DNA of 26,248 nt, from positions 1 through 26,248 of the forward strand of contig CAZMQG010000023.1 of NCBI GenBank assembly GCA_964568625.1. Reading direction: 5' to 3'. This stretch comes from JBAZAX01 sp964568625. Its GTDB lineage: Bacteria > Babelota > Babeliae > Babelales > RVW-14. This document shows positions 25,452 to 26,248 of the stretch, piece after piece; the stretch's first letter is position 1; the number at the start of each line of letters is the position of its first letter. Both the position numbers and the translations under genes were made by a program. A model generated the notes under the pieces. That model was not told where the DNA came from and did no database searches. It saw nothing but the letters and a program-made list of their open reading frames with translations.

Positions 25452-26057
25452 TCAATCGCCTGAAATTAGTCGCAACTTGTTCAAAACAAATTCGACACGT
25501 TCATCGACTGTTAATGCTGGAACAGTAATAACCGTGTACCCAAAAGATTTATAAACATCACTTAAAAGATTATGTATTTTGCGAGCCTCTTCTATCCCCT
25601 CGTGGCGAACACCGGTGGATGAATAAGTCTTTACAAAATCAAGTAGGAAAACATAGTCATACCTAACTTTTCTTAACAATTCTGTAAGCTCTTTGGGTAT
25701 TGTTTGATTATTGAATTTGCAGTATGTAAAACTATCTATACATGCTCTATCAAAGAAGATAAATTCTTCATGCGGTGACAATTTTAAAGCAAAATCTAAA
25801 CATTCTTCTTGCTTGGCAACAATTTTAAGCTGAAACTGATCCAGATTACTCCAAGGAGTCATATTTCCATTCTTTTGTTCTTCTTCTATAACTGTTGTTG
25901 CAGCTTCTCGAATTACGTAATACCCCTTACTTGCAAACGCATTGATTAACGTTGTTTTACCTGTGCACGGACCACCCGTAAACACAACTTTTATAGGCTG
26001 ACAAAAAATTGATGTTAGATTAAAAACAAAAACTGTAATTAATAATAAATTCTTCAT
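25452..26057 (-). CDS. P-loop ATPase/kinase-like protein (AAA_28 type) with N-terminal signal peptide
   Basis: About 201 residues. The N-terminus MKNLLLITVFVFNLTSIFC is a signal-peptide-like segment that ends right before PIKVVFTGGPCTGKTT, where members of this family normally begin. The Walker A loop is GGPCTGKTT (28-36), and a Walker B-like strand is FIFFDRACID (Asp103). The next blocks, including REAATTVIEEE and STGVRHEGIEEARKIHNLL, follow the NadR/AAA_28 pattern of small-molecule kinase-like ATPases. Substrate not evident. No lipobox is convincing at Cys19. Weak ribosome site; a good promoter lies upstream. Alternative: the hydrophobic start could be a cryptic anchor or an artefact of start choice, but no later Met lies before the P-loop. 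Confidence 0.85.
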   Translation of the reverse strand: MKNLLLITVFVFNLTSIFCQPIKVVFTGGPCTGKTTLINAFASKGYYVIREAATTVIEEEQKNGNMTPWSNLDQFQLKIVAKQEECLDFALKLSPHEEFIFFDRACIDSFTYCKFNNQTIPKELTELLRKVRYDYVFLLDFVKTYSSTGVRHEGIEEARKIHNLLSDVYKSFGYTVITVPALTVDERVEFVLNKLRLISGD

Positions 26058-26106
26058 AATATACTTTCTGTATTGCTTAATTATGGTAGACAGTAAATTT
26101 TACACA

Positions 26107-26134
26107 ATTTTAACAACATGAATATCTATGTCAA
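26107..26134 (-). promoter_or_regulatory. candidate sigma70-type promoter for the P-loop ATPase gene
   Basis: Minus strand TTGACA (26129-26134, perfect) and TAAAAT (26107-26112, 5 of 6), spacer 16 bases. Start near 26100 gives a leader of about 43 bases. Confidence 0.6.
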
Positions 26135-26248
26135 CGCAACATCAGAATATTTAAGGTATAAATGATACAAGAATATCCAACTCAATATAGATATTAATTA
26201 ACGCTAACTCGATAACTATTAATTTGTGATAGATAAGCCATATTCTTC

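Overview
The window is AT-rich DNA from a Gram-negative bacterium. The outer membrane and LPS are implied by a Kdo-pathway isomerase (kdsD). Peptidoglycan with diaminopimelate is implied by uppS and dapF. GyrB carries the long insertion typical of Gram-negative GyrB. Four to six proteins have export signals, including a very large secreted WD40-like protein and a 1,090-residue TPR/Sel1-like protein. This mix of compact, low-GC housekeeping genes with large exported repeat proteins is what I would expect from an intracellular or protist-associated lineage such as Candidatus Dependentiae (TM6/Babeliae). That assignment is inference from gene style, not from a marker gene comparison, and other host-associated Gram-negatives remain possible.

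Layout: (1) 107-3451 (+) is a secreted protein with a beta-helix-like N-terminal region and 14 WD40-like blades. It ends at a hairpin shared with the convergent uppS-gpsA pair (3489-5211, -). (2) 5345-8617 (-) is an exported TPR/Sel1-like protein, followed by an AT-rich divergent spacer with promoters pointing both ways. (3) 9001-10664 (+) holds a possible leader peptide, a HAD phosphatase, and a LexA/CI-like S24 regulator. It ends at a hairpin shared with the convergent gyrB (10761-13187, -). (4) 13437-14361 (+) is tadA, a DksA/TraR-type zinc protein and tRNA-Thr(CGT), closed by a strong terminator. (5) 14457-17646 (-) is a probable operon rpsU-rbfA-kdsD-pilD-cdd, in which cdd has an unexpected N-terminal export-like sequence. 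(6) 17968-21667 (+) is an envelope block: an M48 membrane metalloprotease, an HtrA/Deg-type serine protease and a Pro/Thr/Ala-rich exported protein. (7) 21787-25431 (+) has a small conserved-looking protein, a cystathionine beta-synthase/cysteine synthase-type PLP enzyme, dapF and a two-domain methyltransferase. (8) 25452-26057 (-) is a P-loop ATPase of the AAA_28 type preceded by a signal peptide.

Themes: envelope building (uppS, gpsA for phospholipid glycerol-3-phosphate, kdsD, dapF), envelope protein quality control (M48, HtrA), translation (rpsU, rbfA, tadA, tRNA-Thr), and a set of exported proteins. The most unusual signals are two normally cytosolic nucleotide-handling proteins, cytidine deaminase and a P-loop ATPase, that carry export-like N-termini. 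Several promoters share a TTGACA-like -35 box and a 16-base spacer. No insertion sequences, CRISPR arrays, phage genes or rRNA genes were seen.
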